Source: Haloarcula rubripromontorii (GTDB taxonomy: Archaea; Halobacteriota; Halobacteria; Halobacteriales; Haloarculaceae). Taken from it: a stretch of DNA of 64,000 bases. The notes under the pieces were generated by a model. It did no database searches and was not told the origin of the DNA. It worked only from the letters and a program-made list of their open reading frames with translations. Positions 28,103-37,800 of this stretch are shown piece after piece. The stretch covers positions 1-64,000 of the forward strand of contig NZ_LIUF01000002.1 of the NCBI RefSeq assembly GCF_001280425.1, written 5' to 3'. Position 1 is the stretch's first letter. The number at the start of each line of letters is the position of its first letter. Position numbers and translations under genes: made by a program.

Positions 28103-29023
28103 ATGACGCTCCTCGACGCCGCGGGCTTTCTGACCGGGCTGGCGCTCCTCCTCGTCGGCGCGGACAGGACGGTACGGTCGGCGGCCGAACTCGCCCTCTA
28201 CTACGGCATCTCCACCTTCTTCGTCGGCGTCACCGTCGTCTCGGTCGGCACGTCGATTCCGGAGATGACCACCTCGGTGTACGCCGCGACCTATGGGGCC
28301 GGCGACCTGTTGGTGGGGAACATCGTCGGCTCTGAGACGGCACAGATAACGCTGGCCATCGGTATCGTGGCGCTCATCTCGCCCATCGCCGCCGAGCGAC
28401 GGAACGTCCTGATCTACGGCGGCGCGATGGTGCTCGCTATGATAATCATGATACTCACGCTGGAGGACGGCATCACCCGCTCCGAGGGGCTGTTGATGAT
28501 GCTCGCCTATCTCATGTTTATCCACGACCTCTACTCCAACGAGGGCGGCGAGGAGATAACCGAGGAGGTCATCGAGGACGAGGAACCGCCAGCGCGGACG
28601 CTACCACAGATTGCGCTGGGCATCGGGCTCGTGATAGTCGGTGGTCACCTGCTTGTGACAAACGGGGTCGCCATCGCGACGGTCGCGGGCATCCCGGAGT
28701 ACGTCATCGGGGTTCTGACCGGACTTGGAACGACGGCTCCGGAGATCGCCGTCGCCGGTATCGCCGCCCACGAGGGTCGCGAGGGTATCTCCGTCGGGTC
28801 GCTGCTCGGGAGCAACATTACCGACCCGGTGTTTTCCCTCGGTGTCGGCGCGCTGGTCGCGGATGTCACACTGGCCGACCCGGGAGCCGTCGTCGCGTCC
28901 GTGACCTACATGCTGGTCGTCTCGCTCGCCGTCCTCGGGCTGCTGTACTGGCGGCGAGGCATCGACCGCCGAAGTGCGCTCGTCTGTCTGGGCCTGTATC
29001 TCCCGTCCCTCGCGCTGTTCTGA
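28103..29023 (+). CDS. Calcium/sodium:cation antiporter (CaCA family)
   Basis: 306 residues with about ten helices. The two inverted alpha-repeats are visible as VSVGTSIPEMTTS and GLGTTAPEIAVAG, each supplying the ion-binding Glu. The acidic cytosolic loop between halves (EEITEEVIEDEE) is typical. It exchanges Na+ or H+ for Ca2+. Convergent with the nucleotidyltransferase, whose stop lies 2 bp away. Confidence 0.9.
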   Translation: MTLLDAAGFLTGLALLLVGADRTVRSAAELALYYGISTFFVGVTVVSVGTSIPEMTTSVYAATYGAGDLLVGNIVGSETAQITLAIGIVALISPIAAERRNVLIYGGAMVLAMIIMILTLEDGITRSEGLLMMLAYLMFIHDLYSNEGGEEITEEVIEDEEPPARTLPQIALGIGLVIVGGHLLVTNGVAIATVAGIPEYVIGVLTGLGTTAPEIAVAGIAAHEGREGISVGSLLGSNITDPVFSLGVGALVADVTLADPGAVVASVTYMLVVSLAVLGLLYWRRGIDRRSALVCLGLYLPSLALF

Positions 29024-29024
29024 C

Positions 29025-29732
29025 TCAGTCCAGCCGCCGCTCGACCGCGTCCACGTCGGCCGGTTCGTTGACGTTGTGACACCACCCCTCCAGTTCGACC
29101 GCCTCGACGCGGTGGCCGGCGCTCAGCAACAGGTCGATTGCGTCGGGAAGTTCGTACTCACCCCGCTCGGAGGGGCGCGTCAGCGCGCAGGCGTGGCCGA
29201 TGGCCGGTTCGAAGGCGAAAAAGCCCCGCGTGACCAGCGTCGACGGCGGGTCGGCCGGCTTCTCGACGAGGCCGGTCACCCGTCCCGCCCCGTCCGTCGT
29301 GACGACGCCGGTCGACCTGGCCTCGGCACGCGACACGTCCTCGACCAGTAGCGTGGCGCTGGCGTCGCTGCTGTGGTGGCGGTCGAGCGCGTCGCCGACG
29401 TTCGCCCGGCAGACGTTGTCGCCGTTCAGCATGACGAAGGTCCCGTCGACGGTGGAACTGGCCTGTTCGAGCGCGTGAGCCAGTCCCAACTGCTCGTCCT
29501 GCCGGACGTACGCTATCGGCGTGTCCCGGTACTGGTCGCCGTAGTGGGCCACGATGTCGTCGCCGCGGTAGCCGACGACGACGACCAGTCGGTCGACGCC
29601 GACCCCCAGCAGCGTCTCGAAGCAGTGGGTCAACAGCGGCTGTCCGGCCACCTCGACCAGCCCCTTCGGCGTGTCCGCGGTGAGCGGGCGCATCCGCGTC
29701 CCCTCGCCGGCCGCGAGTACGACACCGTCCAT
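29025..29732 (-). CDS. Sugar-phosphate nucleotidyltransferase
   Basis: 235 residues from ATG 29732. Nucleotide-binding signature LAAGEGTRMRPLTADTPKGLVEVAG, with catalytic Arg and Lys. VMLNGDNV supplies the metal-binding Asp. It is the single-domain form without the left-handed helix extension, and would make an NDP-sugar such as dTDP- or UDP-glucose. The sugar and nucleotide cannot be decided. No glycan cluster lies nearby. Confidence 0.88.
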   Translation of the reverse strand: MDGVVLAAGEGTRMRPLTADTPKGLVEVAGQPLLTHCFETLLGVGVDRLVVVVGYRGDDIVAHYGDQYRDTPIAYVRQDEQLGLAHALEQASSTVDGTFVMLNGDNVCRANVGDALDRHHSSDASATLLVEDVSRAEARSTGVVTTDGAGRVTGLVEKPADPPSTLVTRGFFAFEPAIGHACALTRPSERGEYELPDAIDLLLSAGHRVEAVELEGWCHNVNEPADVDAVERRLD

Positions 29733-29807
29733 GGCCGACCCCACGCCCGGGCTGACTAAATGCCTGTGGACGAGCGGGTTTTGACGCTGGCCCGCCAAGC
29801 CAGACGT

Positions 29808-29966
29808 ATGGCCGAGGAGTGTGACACCTGCGGTCGGTCGGTCACCGTCGACGAGGCCATCCGCCGCGAGACCATCGGCGACCTCGACACCGACCGCTGG
29901 CAGACGCTGTGCTGTCCGGACTGTGGTGCGCGACTCCGGACGATATTCGTCGGACCGGACTCCTGA
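29808..29966 (+). CDS. 52-residue zinc-ribbon protein
   Basis: From ATG 29808: MAEECDTCGRS, then RWQTLCCPDCGARLR and a short tail. CxxC and CxxC pairs about 30 residues apart suit one zinc ion. An in-frame ATG at 29760 would give 68 residues. Codon bias is haloarchaeal. Function unknown. Confidence 0.65.
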   Translation: MAEECDTCGRSVTVDEAIRRETIGDLDTDRWQTLCCPDCGARLRTIFVGPDS

Positions 29967-30007
29967 CGGGGAAAGAGACAGGTGAAAGCAGCGTGTGGCT
30001 CTGACAC

Positions 30008-30193
30008 ATGGAAGACGAAGCGTGGCGCTCGGTCGACATCATTCGGGACAACGACGGCATACCGCACGTCCTCCAGCAGAAGGTACAGGTGTTCACGAGC
30101 GGCGTCTCCGAGGAGTCGGCCGGCTACACGAAACCGGCGATGGAACACCGGCTGGTACCGCTCAAAGACCTCACGAAATTCGGGCGGTCGTGA
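30008..30193 (+). CDS. 61-residue small protein, unknown
   Basis: MEDEAWRSVDIIRDNDGIPH, then VLQQKVQVFTSGVSEESAG and an end with KDLTKFGRS. High-GC codon third positions and charged soluble composition support a real gene. It follows the zinc-ribbon gene by 41 bp on the same strand. No family recognised. Confidence 0.55.
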   Translation: MEDEAWRSVDIIRDNDGIPHVLQQKVQVFTSGVSEESAGYTKPAMEHRLVPLKDLTKFGRS

Positions 30194-30301
30194 CCCGCTG
30201 TCAGGGCCGTCAGCGCGTCGACCGATAGCCCGGCAACTGGACCGGTTGGGCAAGAAACACCTCGGGATACACTTTTGCGCCCGTCGGAACGAGTATCCAC
30301 A

Positions 30302-31042
30302 ATGGCGGAACCGCTGTACGTCGGCGTTGACCGGAGCGATGAGTCCTGGGTTGCTGTCGCGTTCACCGGCGACGGCTTCGACCACGCGTCGGTGTTCGAC
30401 AGTATCGGCGCGTGCTGGTCAGCCTACGAGGAGCGCGCCCGCCGGATTCTGGTCGGCGTCCCGATCGGACTTGTCGAATCCGGTGAGCCGGACCGCCGGT
30501 GTGACGAACTCGCCCGGTCAGTTCTCGGTGCGCGCAGCCCGACCATCCACACGCCGCCGGTACGAGAGGCGACGCGAAAACAGCGCTACTCGACGGCCAA
30601 CCGCGTCCACAAGCGCAAGACCGGGCACGACCTCTCCGAGCGGGCGTTCGAACGCAGCGACAGCCTCGCCCGGGTCGATGAACTCCTGCAGGAACTGCCT
30701 GAGGCCGCCACCGCTATCCGCGAGTCCCACCCGGAGGTCTGTTTCCGGGCGTTCGCCGGTGAGCCGCTCAGCTACCCGAAGCGCACCGCCGGGGGATACG
30801 CCGAGCGGATGCGGAGTCTCGCACAGTACGACCGCGACGCTGCCCCGACGGTCCAGAAAGCTGCCGAAGCGACTGGTGGCACAGCAGTGACTATCGATGA
30901 CGTACTGGACGCTGTTGTCCTCGCCTACACGGCCGTCCCGGGTGACGGGGACCTGTACACGCTCCCGCCCGAACCGCCGCGAGACGCGGCGGGGCTGCCG
31001 ATGGAGATCGTCTATCGGGCGGCGTCGCCACTGCTCACGTAG
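30302..31042 (+). CDS. DUF429 protein
   Basis: 246 residues from ATG 30302 (MAEPLYVGVDRSDESWVAVA). The DUF429 fold is an RNase H-like domain; VGVDRSDESW, ILVGVPIGLVESGEPDRRCD and ESHPEVCFRAFAG match its acidic positions. Predicted nuclease-like, with no established substrate. A downstream in-frame start is not needed. Confidence 0.8.
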   Translation: MAEPLYVGVDRSDESWVAVAFTGDGFDHASVFDSIGACWSAYEERARRILVGVPIGLVESGEPDRRCDELARSVLGARSPTIHTPPVREATRKQRYSTANRVHKRKTGHDLSERAFERSDSLARVDELLQELPEAATAIRESHPEVCFRAFAGEPLSYPKRTAGGYAERMRSLAQYDRDAAPTVQKAAEATGGTAVTIDDVLDAVVLAYTAVPGDGDLYTLPPEPPRDAAGLPMEIVYRAASPLLT

Positions 31043-31167
31043 TGGCGTGTCTCGGCGAGTGCCGCTGCTCGCCGTGAGTTATGTGCGTGTCAGCGACACT
31101 GCCGTGTGTGCGTACACCGCGACCGCTGACAAGTGATTATAGTGCTAGACTGCAGACAGAACCGGTC

Positions 31168-31362
31168 TTACAGTCGCGTGAGGTTGGTCGCACGCGGACC
31201 CTTGTCCGCCTGCTCGATGTCGAACTCGACTTCCTGCCCCTCTTCGAGGTCAGGGCCGCCGACGTCTTCCATGTGGAAGAAGACGTCTTCGTCCGCATCG
31301 TCGGTCTCGATGAAGCCGTAGCCACCAGTGTCGTTGAAGAAGTCGACAGTGCCTGTCGCCAT
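31168..31362 (-). CDS. Cold-shock domain protein (second of pair)
   Basis: 64 residues. RNP1-like GGYGFIET and RNP2-like DVFFHMEDV mark a single CspA-type OB fold that binds single-stranded RNA or DNA. It begins 2 bp after the preceding paralogue, and the two differ at only 7 of 64 residues. It lies downstream in the same transcript. Confidence 0.95.
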   Translation of the reverse strand: MATGTVDFFNDTGGYGFIETDDADEDVFFHMEDVGGPDLEEGQEVEFDIEQADKGPRATNLTRL

Positions 31363-31364
31363 CG

Positions 31365-31559
31365 TTAGAGCCTCGTGACGTTGTTGGCGCGCGGACCCTT
31401 GTCCGCCTGCTCGATGTCGAATTCGAGCTCCTGTCCTTCCTCGAGGTCCGGGCCGCCGATGTCTTCCATGTGGAAGAAGACGTCCTCGTCCGCGTCCTCA
31501 GTATCGATGAAACCGTAACCGCCAGTGTCGTTGAAGAAATCAACCGTTCCTTTCGCCAT
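31365..31559 (-). CDS. Cold-shock domain protein (first of pair)
   Basis: 64 residues (MAKGTVDFFNDTGGYGFIDT). Same fold and motifs as the neighbour. Start ATG 31559; upstream codons belong to an AT-richer leader of about 190 bp up to 31750, which could hold the promoter and a regulated 5' leader. Recent tandem duplication or gene conversion is likely. Confidence 0.95.
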   Translation of the reverse strand: MAKGTVDFFNDTGGYGFIDTEDADEDVFFHMEDIGGPDLEEGQELEFDIEQADKGPRANNVTRL

Positions 31560-31782
31560 TGCAACCATAGAGATGCCAGCACCACGGATAACAGTGTCGG
31601 TACGATGCTCTGGTAGAAAACAGAGAAAATCGGCCGCCGTCTGCCGATTAGGGGGTGTGTAATACTGGCACACCACACGCGTCAGCTACTCTTCCGGCTG
31701 GCTGTCGACGCTTCGGTCTCGCTCCCGGTCTTATCACTCTGTTAACCGAATGGAATTAGCCACTTGAGTACAAGCCGTAACT

Positions 31783-32979
31783 ATGTACCGTGGTGTCCGG
31801 GCCCGCCTTGCGCCGTGGCTGCTCGCTGGCTTCGGCCTCGCTTTCACGGGTGTGGCCGTCGTCTGGCACCTCGGTATCGAGACACAGCGCATCGGACAGA
31901 TCGGCGGCCCCGTGCTTGCACTGGGCCTTGACGGACTACTGCCGCTGGTGCTGGTGTATGGCAGCTATCGCCTCGTTTCGTCGTCGACACCAGGTGAGCA
32001 GATCTGGACCGTTTTCGTCTGGAGCGTCGTCGGCAGTCTCGCAGTCGGAACGGTCATCGGTTTGAGCGTTTTTATTCGCATGGTGGAGGGCCGAACAATC
32101 GCCGAGCCAGTGTTCGTCACCCTGTTGGCGATGGAGACTGGCGCTGTCACGGGCCTCGTCGCAGGCACACTCGCAGTTCGAGCCCGGCAGGACGCCCGCC
32201 GTGCCACCCGTACCAGCAACACGCTGTCGTTCGTCAACGACTTGCTTCGACACGATATCGCGAACGGACTGGTCGTTATCGACGGCCGGGGGACGATCAT
32301 CCGGCGCAACGCCGACTCGGAGACGGTTCAAACGGCAGCGGACGCGATCCGTGAACAGGTAACCGAACTCGACAGCCTGGTCGACAACGCCGGGGCTGTC
32401 GTCGAGACCCTCGGTACTGACCCGACCTTCGAACCGACTGATATTGTCGGAATCGCCGAGGCGGTGATACAGCGAATCGAGCAAACACATCCCATCGCTA
32501 TCGAGTTTCAAGCATCGGGCAGCGCGATGGCCCGCACCAACGAGGCCGCTCGCCCGGTGCTCCGGAATCTCATAGAGAACGCTATCGAACACGGGACGCC
32601 GGCAGCCGAACTCTCCGCCGAGGGGACCGCGACAGACGGGGCACCGCTGCAGGGCGAGTCACAGCGAGCGGAGCCCGCCCAGCCGACTGGAGCCGGGCAC
32701 GATCACCCATCGGTGTTCGTCGCGATCCGCGAAACTGACGATGTCGTCGAGATTCACGTGGTCGACGACGGTCCGGGGATTCCCGACGACCGGCGTGACA
32801 CCATCTTCGACCCGCGGGCGGGCGACACGCACGGCGGCGGGCTCCATCTCGTCGAAACGCTCGTCACGAGCTTCGGCGGCGACATCTACCTCGCTGACTC
32901 CGCCAGCAAATCCGACACGGCCTTGCCCGACGGCGACCGCAACGGCGCGCACTTCGTTGTCGAACTCCCACGGGCGTGA
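31783..32979 (+). CDS. Membrane sensor histidine kinase
   Basis: 398 residues. Four hydrophobic helices (about 8-130) form a sensor without a large outer domain. The H-box reads FVNDLLRHDIANGLVV with the phospho-accepting His. The HATPase domain (about 220-398) has N-box LRNLIENAIEHG, G1 VVDDGPGIPDDRR and a Gly-rich G2 HGGGLHLVETL. There is no adjacent response regulator, as for most haloarchaeal kinases. Confidence 0.88.
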   Translation: MYRGVRARLAPWLLAGFGLAFTGVAVVWHLGIETQRIGQIGGPVLALGLDGLLPLVLVYGSYRLVSSSTPGEQIWTVFVWSVVGSLAVGTVIGLSVFIRMVEGRTIAEPVFVTLLAMETGAVTGLVAGTLAVRARQDARRATRTSNTLSFVNDLLRHDIANGLVVIDGRGTIIRRNADSETVQTAADAIREQVTELDSLVDNAGAVVETLGTDPTFEPTDIVGIAEAVIQRIEQTHPIAIEFQASGSAMARTNEAARPVLRNLIENAIEHGTPAAELSAEGTATDGAPLQGESQRAEPAQPTGAGHDHPSVFVAIRETDDVVEIHVVDDGPGIPDDRRDTIFDPRAGDTHGGGLHLVETLVTSFGGDIYLADSASKSDTALPDGDRNGAHFVVELPRA

Positions 32980-33031
32980 CACAGTACCGCACGACCGACG
33001 TTTCTTGATTGTGGGGGGCACAGTGGGGGGT

Positions 33032-33556
33032 ATGTTCCCTCGCTTGCGCGCACAGGGTCCGACTGTACTCATCCCGCTCGCGTGGCTGCTCGTGGGCCTT
33101 GCGCATCTCGACGTGGTCACTGACCGGACAGTTCTGGTGTTTCACGTCGTCGCCGCCGTCCTCATCGCTGCTTTCGCCGTGCTTTCGTGGGACGAGATGG
33201 TAACTGGCGTCCTCCGTATCTGGCGCGACATTCTCCTCGTCGGGCTCGTGCTCACCGTCGGCGGTATCGTCGGCTTGCTCTACTCGCCCCTTCGGGTCCC
33301 GTTCCTGACGACGACACTACTGGGGTGGATGGCTGTTCCGGGCGTCGGCCTCTACTACACCGGGAAGCGCGTTCCGGCAGGCCAGCGGGCGTACACGGCC
33401 GGCGCAGTGCTGAGCGTTCTCGGTGCGGCGGTCTACGCCGGCGCGTTGTTCCCGCCGGCGGAAACCGCGCTGCTCGCCGGCATCGGGCTTGCGCTGGTCG
33501 GCCAGACGGTCGGTATCATTCAGGCGGTGCGCCAGCCCGACGGACCGTCAGGCTAG
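33032..33556 (+). CDS. Six-helix membrane protein, unknown
   Basis: 174 residues from ATG 33032 (MFPRLRAQGPTVLIPLAWLL). About six hydrophobic segments separated by short loops; small soluble end RQPDGPSG. No motif I recognise. It follows the histidine kinase by 52 bp on the same strand and may be co-transcribed. Its stop overlaps the end of the FAD oxidoreductase by 9 bp, tail to tail. Confidence 0.65.
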   Translation: MFPRLRAQGPTVLIPLAWLLVGLAHLDVVTDRTVLVFHVVAAVLIAAFAVLSWDEMVTGVLRIWRDILLVGLVLTVGGIVGLLYSPLRVPFLTTTLLGWMAVPGVGLYYTGKRVPAGQRAYTAGAVLSVLGAAVYAGALFPPAETALLAGIGLALVGQTVGIIQAVRQPDGPSG

Positions 33557-36500
33557 CGCTGCGTCGAGTTTCTCGACTGGATGCGGCGGTTCGCCGTCAC
33601 TTTCCGCCCAGTCGTCCAGTTGCGTGCGACAGGACGCGCCGGGCGCGACCACGGTGTCGCCGCGGCTCCCTCCGATCTGGTCGAACAGGATCGCACCGAT
33701 AGCTTTGCTCATCGAGAAGTGCTCTGTCTCATAGCCGAAGGAGCCGGCCATGCCACAACAGCCAGAATCCAGCGGGTCCACATCGTAGCCGGCCCGCCGG
33801 AGGACGCCCACGGCGTGGTGGTCCTTCTTCGTCGCCTTCTGGTGGCAGTGGCCGTGGTAGGTCAGCGTCTCGCGGCCGGCGTCCCAGTCAGCGCGCTCGT
33901 CCAGCCGGAAGGTATCGAGGTACTCACAGACGCCATACGCGTTTTCGGCCAGCGTCTCCACGTCCTCGCCGGAGAGCAGGTCCAGATAGTCCGACTGGAA
34001 CATCACGGCGTCGCTTGGTTCGACCAGCACCACGTCCCAGCCCTCCTCTACAGCGGGAACGAGTGCGTCGATGTTCTCGCGGGCTGTCTCTCGTGACTGG
34101 TCGAGAAAGCCCTTCGAGTGGGCGGGGCGGCCGCTGTCAGTCTTGTCCGCAAGTTGGACGTGGACGCCCGCGGCTTCAAGCACGCGGACGGCCGCCTTCC
34201 CGACTTCGGGGTGGCTGTAGTTCGTGTATGTGTCGGGGAACAGCAGCGCCCGTCGTTCGGCCTCGTCGGCTGGGACCTCCGGGCCGCGTTCGTCGAACCA
34301 GTCCTGTAGCGTCCTGCGCTGGAAGCTCGGAAGCGTCCGTTCGGGGGCGATACCGACCGCCTTTTCGAGGACAGTGCGGGCTCCGGGAACTTTGGTCGCG
34401 AGGTTCGACAGCGGCGCGAACGCGCTGCCGAGGCCGGCCAGCGCGTCGACGTTGGCAAAGATTTTGTCTCGGAAACTGGAGCCGTGTTCCTGATGGTAGG
34501 CGTGGGTCACCTCCGCTTTGAGCTTCGCCATGTCGACCTCGCTCGGGCAGTCCTTCGCACAGCCCTTGCAGCCGATACAGAGGTCAAGTACCTCGTGCAT
34601 GAACTCCTCGTCGGTGGGGTCGTCCGGGAGGTTGCCGCTCATCGCCTGCCGGAGCATGTTCGCCCGGCCGCGGGTCGTTGTCATCTCTTCCTCGGACGCG
34701 CGGTAGGTCGGACACATCACGCCGCCGGTCGTCTCTTGCGGGCCGCGACAGCCGCCACAGCCGTGACAGAGTTCGACCATCCCCTGCATCCCGTTGTCGT
34801 TGTCCCACTCCAGCGCGGGATCGAAGCCGGTATCGAACTCGTACTCGGGGGAAAAGCGGAGGTTCTCGGTCATGTCGACGGTGCGCGCCCGCTCGGGCTT
34901 CGCGCCGGACTCGACGGCGCTGGCGTCGACGCCGACGACCTGGCCGGGGTTGAGCAGCCAGTCGGGGTCGAACGCGGACTTGAGTTCCTGGAACGTCTCC
35001 CAGAGGTCCTCGCCGTACAGTTTCCGGTTCCACTGCGTGCGGGCGCGACCGTCGCCGTGTTCCCCCGAGACGCTCCCGCCGTACTTCACGACGAGGTCGG
35101 TCACCGCGTCGGCGATGGACTCCATCGTCTCGACGCCCTCGACGGACTTGGTGTTGATGAGCGGGCGGATGTGGAGCACGCCGGGGCCGGCGTGGGCGTA
35201 GAAGGAGGCGAAGGTGTCGTGTTCTTCGAGAATTTCCTCGAAGTCGGCGACGTACTCCGGGAGGTTCTCGGGCGGGATAGCGGTGTCCTCGATGAATGAC
35301 CCGTGTTTCTCGTCGGTCGTCCGCGAGAGCAGGATGGGGAGGCCGGACTTGCGCATCTTCCAGAACTTCTCCCGTTTCGCCTCGTCGTGGGCCTCCATGG
35401 CGTCAAAGGCCCGCACCGGCGCGTCGACGACGGTCCGGCCCTCGGTCGGGTCGGCGACCGGGTCGACGCTCTCGGTCCGGTCTGCCAGCAGGTCGGCGAC
35501 TTTCCGCCGCCCGCTCTCCTCGTCGTCGGCGTAGAACTCCACGATGAGGACCGCCCGGGTCCCGTCGGGCAGCATGCCGACCACGTCCTCGAACTCGGCG
35601 GTGTCCCGGGCCAGGTCGATGAGTACGTCGTCGAGTACCTCGACGGCCGCCGGGTCGTGTTCGAGGATGTCAGCGACGTCTTCCATCGCCTCGATGAGCC
35701 CCTCGTAGGCCAGCAAGGCCATCGACTTGGTCTCGGGAATCGGCTCCAGCGACACCTCGGCCTCGGTGACGATGGCCAGCGTCCCCTCGCTGCCGGCCAA
35801 CAGTGACGCGACGTTCACCGCCCCGTCCTGTGCGTCTTCGAGCACCCAGTCGAGGTTGTACCCCGAGACGTTGCGCTTCAGGTCGGGGTACTGACTCTCG
35901 ATTGCCTCACCCTTCTCGGCAAGTATCCGTTCGATTTCGGCGTAAATCTGGGCTTCGAGGTCACCGTCGGGGTCCGCCCGGTCGCGCAGTTCCTCGCGGG
36001 TGACCTCGCCGAACGTGGTGACGGTGCCGTCCGCGAGGACCACCTCGCACTCCTCGACGTAGGCGTCGGTCTTGCCGTACTGCAGGGAATGGGCACCGGT
36101 AGAGTTGTTGCCGATAGCGCCGCCCAGCACGCTCTTGTCGCCCCACGCGGGGTCGGGCGCGAACTTCAGCCCGTGGTCGGCCAGTTCGCCGTTCAGGTCG
36201 CCGAGTTTGATGCCCGGCTGGGCCCGCGCTCGCCGCTCGTCGGGCCGGGCTTCGACGAGGTCGTTCATGTACCGCGAGAAGTCCAGCACGACGGCCTCGT
36301 TGACGGTCTGGCCGGCGAGGCTCGTCCCGCCACCCCGTGGCAGAACCGGAATCTCCCGTTGGGCACAGTAGGACATGACTGCGGCCACGTCCTCGGTCGA
36401 CCGCGGATAGACGACCCCGATGGGAAGCACCTCGTAGAGGCTGGCGTCGGTCGCGTACAACTGCCGTGAGTACTCGTCGAACCGGACCTCTCCGTCGATA

Positions 36501-36613
36501 CGTGTCTGCAGGTCGTCTACAAGACCGGACCGGGCGACGGTGTCGTTCTGATAGTCGTAGTTCGATACCTCGTCGGCCGAAGGGTCTATCCGGGTGCCGG
36601 AATCGGTTGCCAT
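33548..36613 (-). CDS. FAD-binding / Fe-S oxidoreductase (D-lactate dehydrogenase or GlcD-GlcF type fusion)
   Basis: 1021 residues from ATG 36613. An N-terminal FAD-binding PCMH domain (about 55-250; VLPRGGGTSLAGQ, GGAIGNNSTGAHS) and a FAD-oxidase C-domain (to about 560) are fused to Fe-S modules. These show CHGCGGC, CIGCKGCAKDCP and CCG-type clusters including GCCGMAGSFGYE. This composition oxidises a 2-hydroxy acid such as D-lactate or glycolate and passes electrons to the quinone pool. The substrate is not determinable. Confidence 0.88.
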   Translation of the reverse strand: MATDSGTRIDPSADEVSNYDYQNDTVARSGLVDDLQTRIDGEVRFDEYSRQLYATDASLYEVLPIGVVYPRSTEDVAAVMSYCAQREIPVLPRGGGTSLAGQTVNEAVVLDFSRYMNDLVEARPDERRARAQPGIKLGDLNGELADHGLKFAPDPAWGDKSVLGGAIGNNSTGAHSLQYGKTDAYVEECEVVLADGTVTTFGEVTREELRDRADPDGDLEAQIYAEIERILAEKGEAIESQYPDLKRNVSGYNLDWVLEDAQDGAVNVASLLAGSEGTLAIVTEAEVSLEPIPETKSMALLAYEGLIEAMEDVADILEHDPAAVEVLDDVLIDLARDTAEFEDVVGMLPDGTRAVLIVEFYADDEESGRRKVADLLADRTESVDPVADPTEGRTVVDAPVRAFDAMEAHDEAKREKFWKMRKSGLPILLSRTTDEKHGSFIEDTAIPPENLPEYVADFEEILEEHDTFASFYAHAGPGVLHIRPLINTKSVEGVETMESIADAVTDLVVKYGGSVSGEHGDGRARTQWNRKLYGEDLWETFQELKSAFDPDWLLNPGQVVGVDASAVESGAKPERARTVDMTENLRFSPEYEFDTGFDPALEWDNDNGMQGMVELCHGCGGCRGPQETTGGVMCPTYRASEEEMTTTRGRANMLRQAMSGNLPDDPTDEEFMHEVLDLCIGCKGCAKDCPSEVDMAKLKAEVTHAYHQEHGSSFRDKIFANVDALAGLGSAFAPLSNLATKVPGARTVLEKAVGIAPERTLPSFQRRTLQDWFDERGPEVPADEAERRALLFPDTYTNYSHPEVGKAAVRVLEAAGVHVQLADKTDSGRPAHSKGFLDQSRETARENIDALVPAVEEGWDVVLVEPSDAVMFQSDYLDLLSGEDVETLAENAYGVCEYLDTFRLDERADWDAGRETLTYHGHCHQKATKKDHHAVGVLRRAGYDVDPLDSGCCGMAGSFGYETEHFSMSKAIGAILFDQIGGSRGDTVVAPGASCRTQLDDWAESDGEPPHPVEKLDAALA

Positions 36614-36790
36614 GGTTTGTTTCGTATCCAGTCGCCCGGCCACCGACGGACCGGGTACTCGGCGGTTTGCTCTGGCTGTTCTAGCTGTACGCCTGTCAAA
36701 ACAGTTCCGCTACGCCACCCTCTCACCCACTCCCGACCCGGTCAGAGACGGCGTTTCTGTTTCTCTGTGATAGCACGTATTACGCAACTG

Positions 36791-36800
36791 TTAATATAAA
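36791..36800 (+). promoter_or_regulatory. Box A of the second hsp20 gene
   Basis: TTAATATAAA centred about 27 bp before ATG 36823. The spacing supports a leaderless mRNA and decides ATG 36823 over the in-frame GTG at 36817. Confidence 0.6.
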
Positions 36801-36822
36801 CACGAGCATATATAATGTGATT

Positions 36823-37320
36823 ATGACACACAAGAATGACCCCTTCGAGACAATGCTCCGACTCTTTGCACAGACGCAACGAGAGATGCTGGACGACAGT
36901 TTAGGCCGGTGGACGGGGACCGATTCAGGACGCCGAACGGACGACAGTCCCGAATACCGAACCGACCGACCGGTTAGCATGCACTCGGACGACCACCGCC
37001 GACACGGCATCGACACGAACCTCCACGTCGACGAGACCGACGACGGGTACGTCGTGATGGTCGACCTCCCGGGCTTCGAGCGAGACGACCTCGCCGTACG
37101 CTTCGAGGACGGCGTCCTCAACATCCACGGCGAAACGACAGTTGCCGCGGAGACCAGCGACGGCACCCGCCGACACAGCCGACGAGTCGCCAAGCGGGTC
37201 ACCGTTCCACAACCGGTCGTAGAAGACGAGATCACCGCCACCTACCACAACGGCGTTCTCGAAATAGCGCTGCCACGCGCGGCTGACGCCGACGATTCGA
37301 ACCGAATCGAAATCGAATAG
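36823..37320 (+). CDS. Hsp20/alpha-crystallin family protein
   Basis: 165 residues. The N-terminal arm (1-65) is rich in Arg and Asp. The alpha-crystallin domain begins at LHVDETDDGYVVMVDLPGF and ends with TYHNGVLEIALPR. A variable insert (TTVAAETSDGTRRHSRR) sits between strands. It is longer than the paralogue at 12352. Likely heat-inducible, though no heat-shock element was identified. Confidence 0.9.
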   Translation: MTHKNDPFETMLRLFAQTQREMLDDSLGRWTGTDSGRRTDDSPEYRTDRPVSMHSDDHRRHGIDTNLHVDETDDGYVVMVDLPGFERDDLAVRFEDGVLNIHGETTVAAETSDGTRRHSRRVAKRVTVPQPVVEDEITATYHNGVLEIALPRAADADDSNRIEIE

Positions 37321-37449
37321 GTCCTCTCAAAGACTCTTTGTCGATATTAACCGAGCGGTCAGTGATAGTATCTTTAGTAACCTGTTATCCTGAGCCAGCT
37401 ACTGCGAATCTGTCATGTGGTGGGCACGCAGTCCGACTCCGTCGCGTGA

Positions 37450-37695
37450 CTACAGATCGACCGTCACACGAAGTTCGCTGTCGGTTACCGTTCCGATGGC
37501 GTCAGCAGCGATCTCGATGTCGTCCTCGTCGGCGTCACCGAACCCGAGCCCCTGCACCCACGCCTCGGTGAGGTCCGGGTCTGGTTCGACATACGCGACC
37601 TGCTCTTTCGGCTCAACCTCGGTTACGATGCCGATCTGTTCTCCCTGTGCGTCCATGAGAAACTTCCCCTCGTCTTCTGTCGATAGTACTGCCAT
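37450..37695 (-). CDS. PRC-barrel-like small protein
   Basis: 81 residues from ATG 37695 (MAVLSTEDEGKFLMDAQGEQ, then IGIVTEVEPKEQVAYVEPD). The opening resembles haloarchaeal PRC-barrel proteins, which share the RimM fold. A box A on the minus strand at 37724-37730 (TTTATTA) supports this start over ATG 37740. Function unknown. Confidence 0.7.
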   Translation of the reverse strand: MAVLSTEDEGKFLMDAQGEQIGIVTEVEPKEQVAYVEPDPDLTEAWVQGLGFGDADEDDIEIAADAIGTVTDSELRVTVDL

Positions 37696-37800
37696 TTCGT
37701 CTGACACCACAGGCCGCATCAAGTAATAAACGTCGGTCACGCCGGCGCAGTCTCCGTCTCCTTTTTGAGCCTGCTGTCAGCCGACATCCGCCCGTGTCCG

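Noticed and set aside
33548-36613. Separate glycolate oxidase subunits
   Set aside because: A single uninterrupted frame joins the FAD and Fe-S parts, so it is one fused protein.
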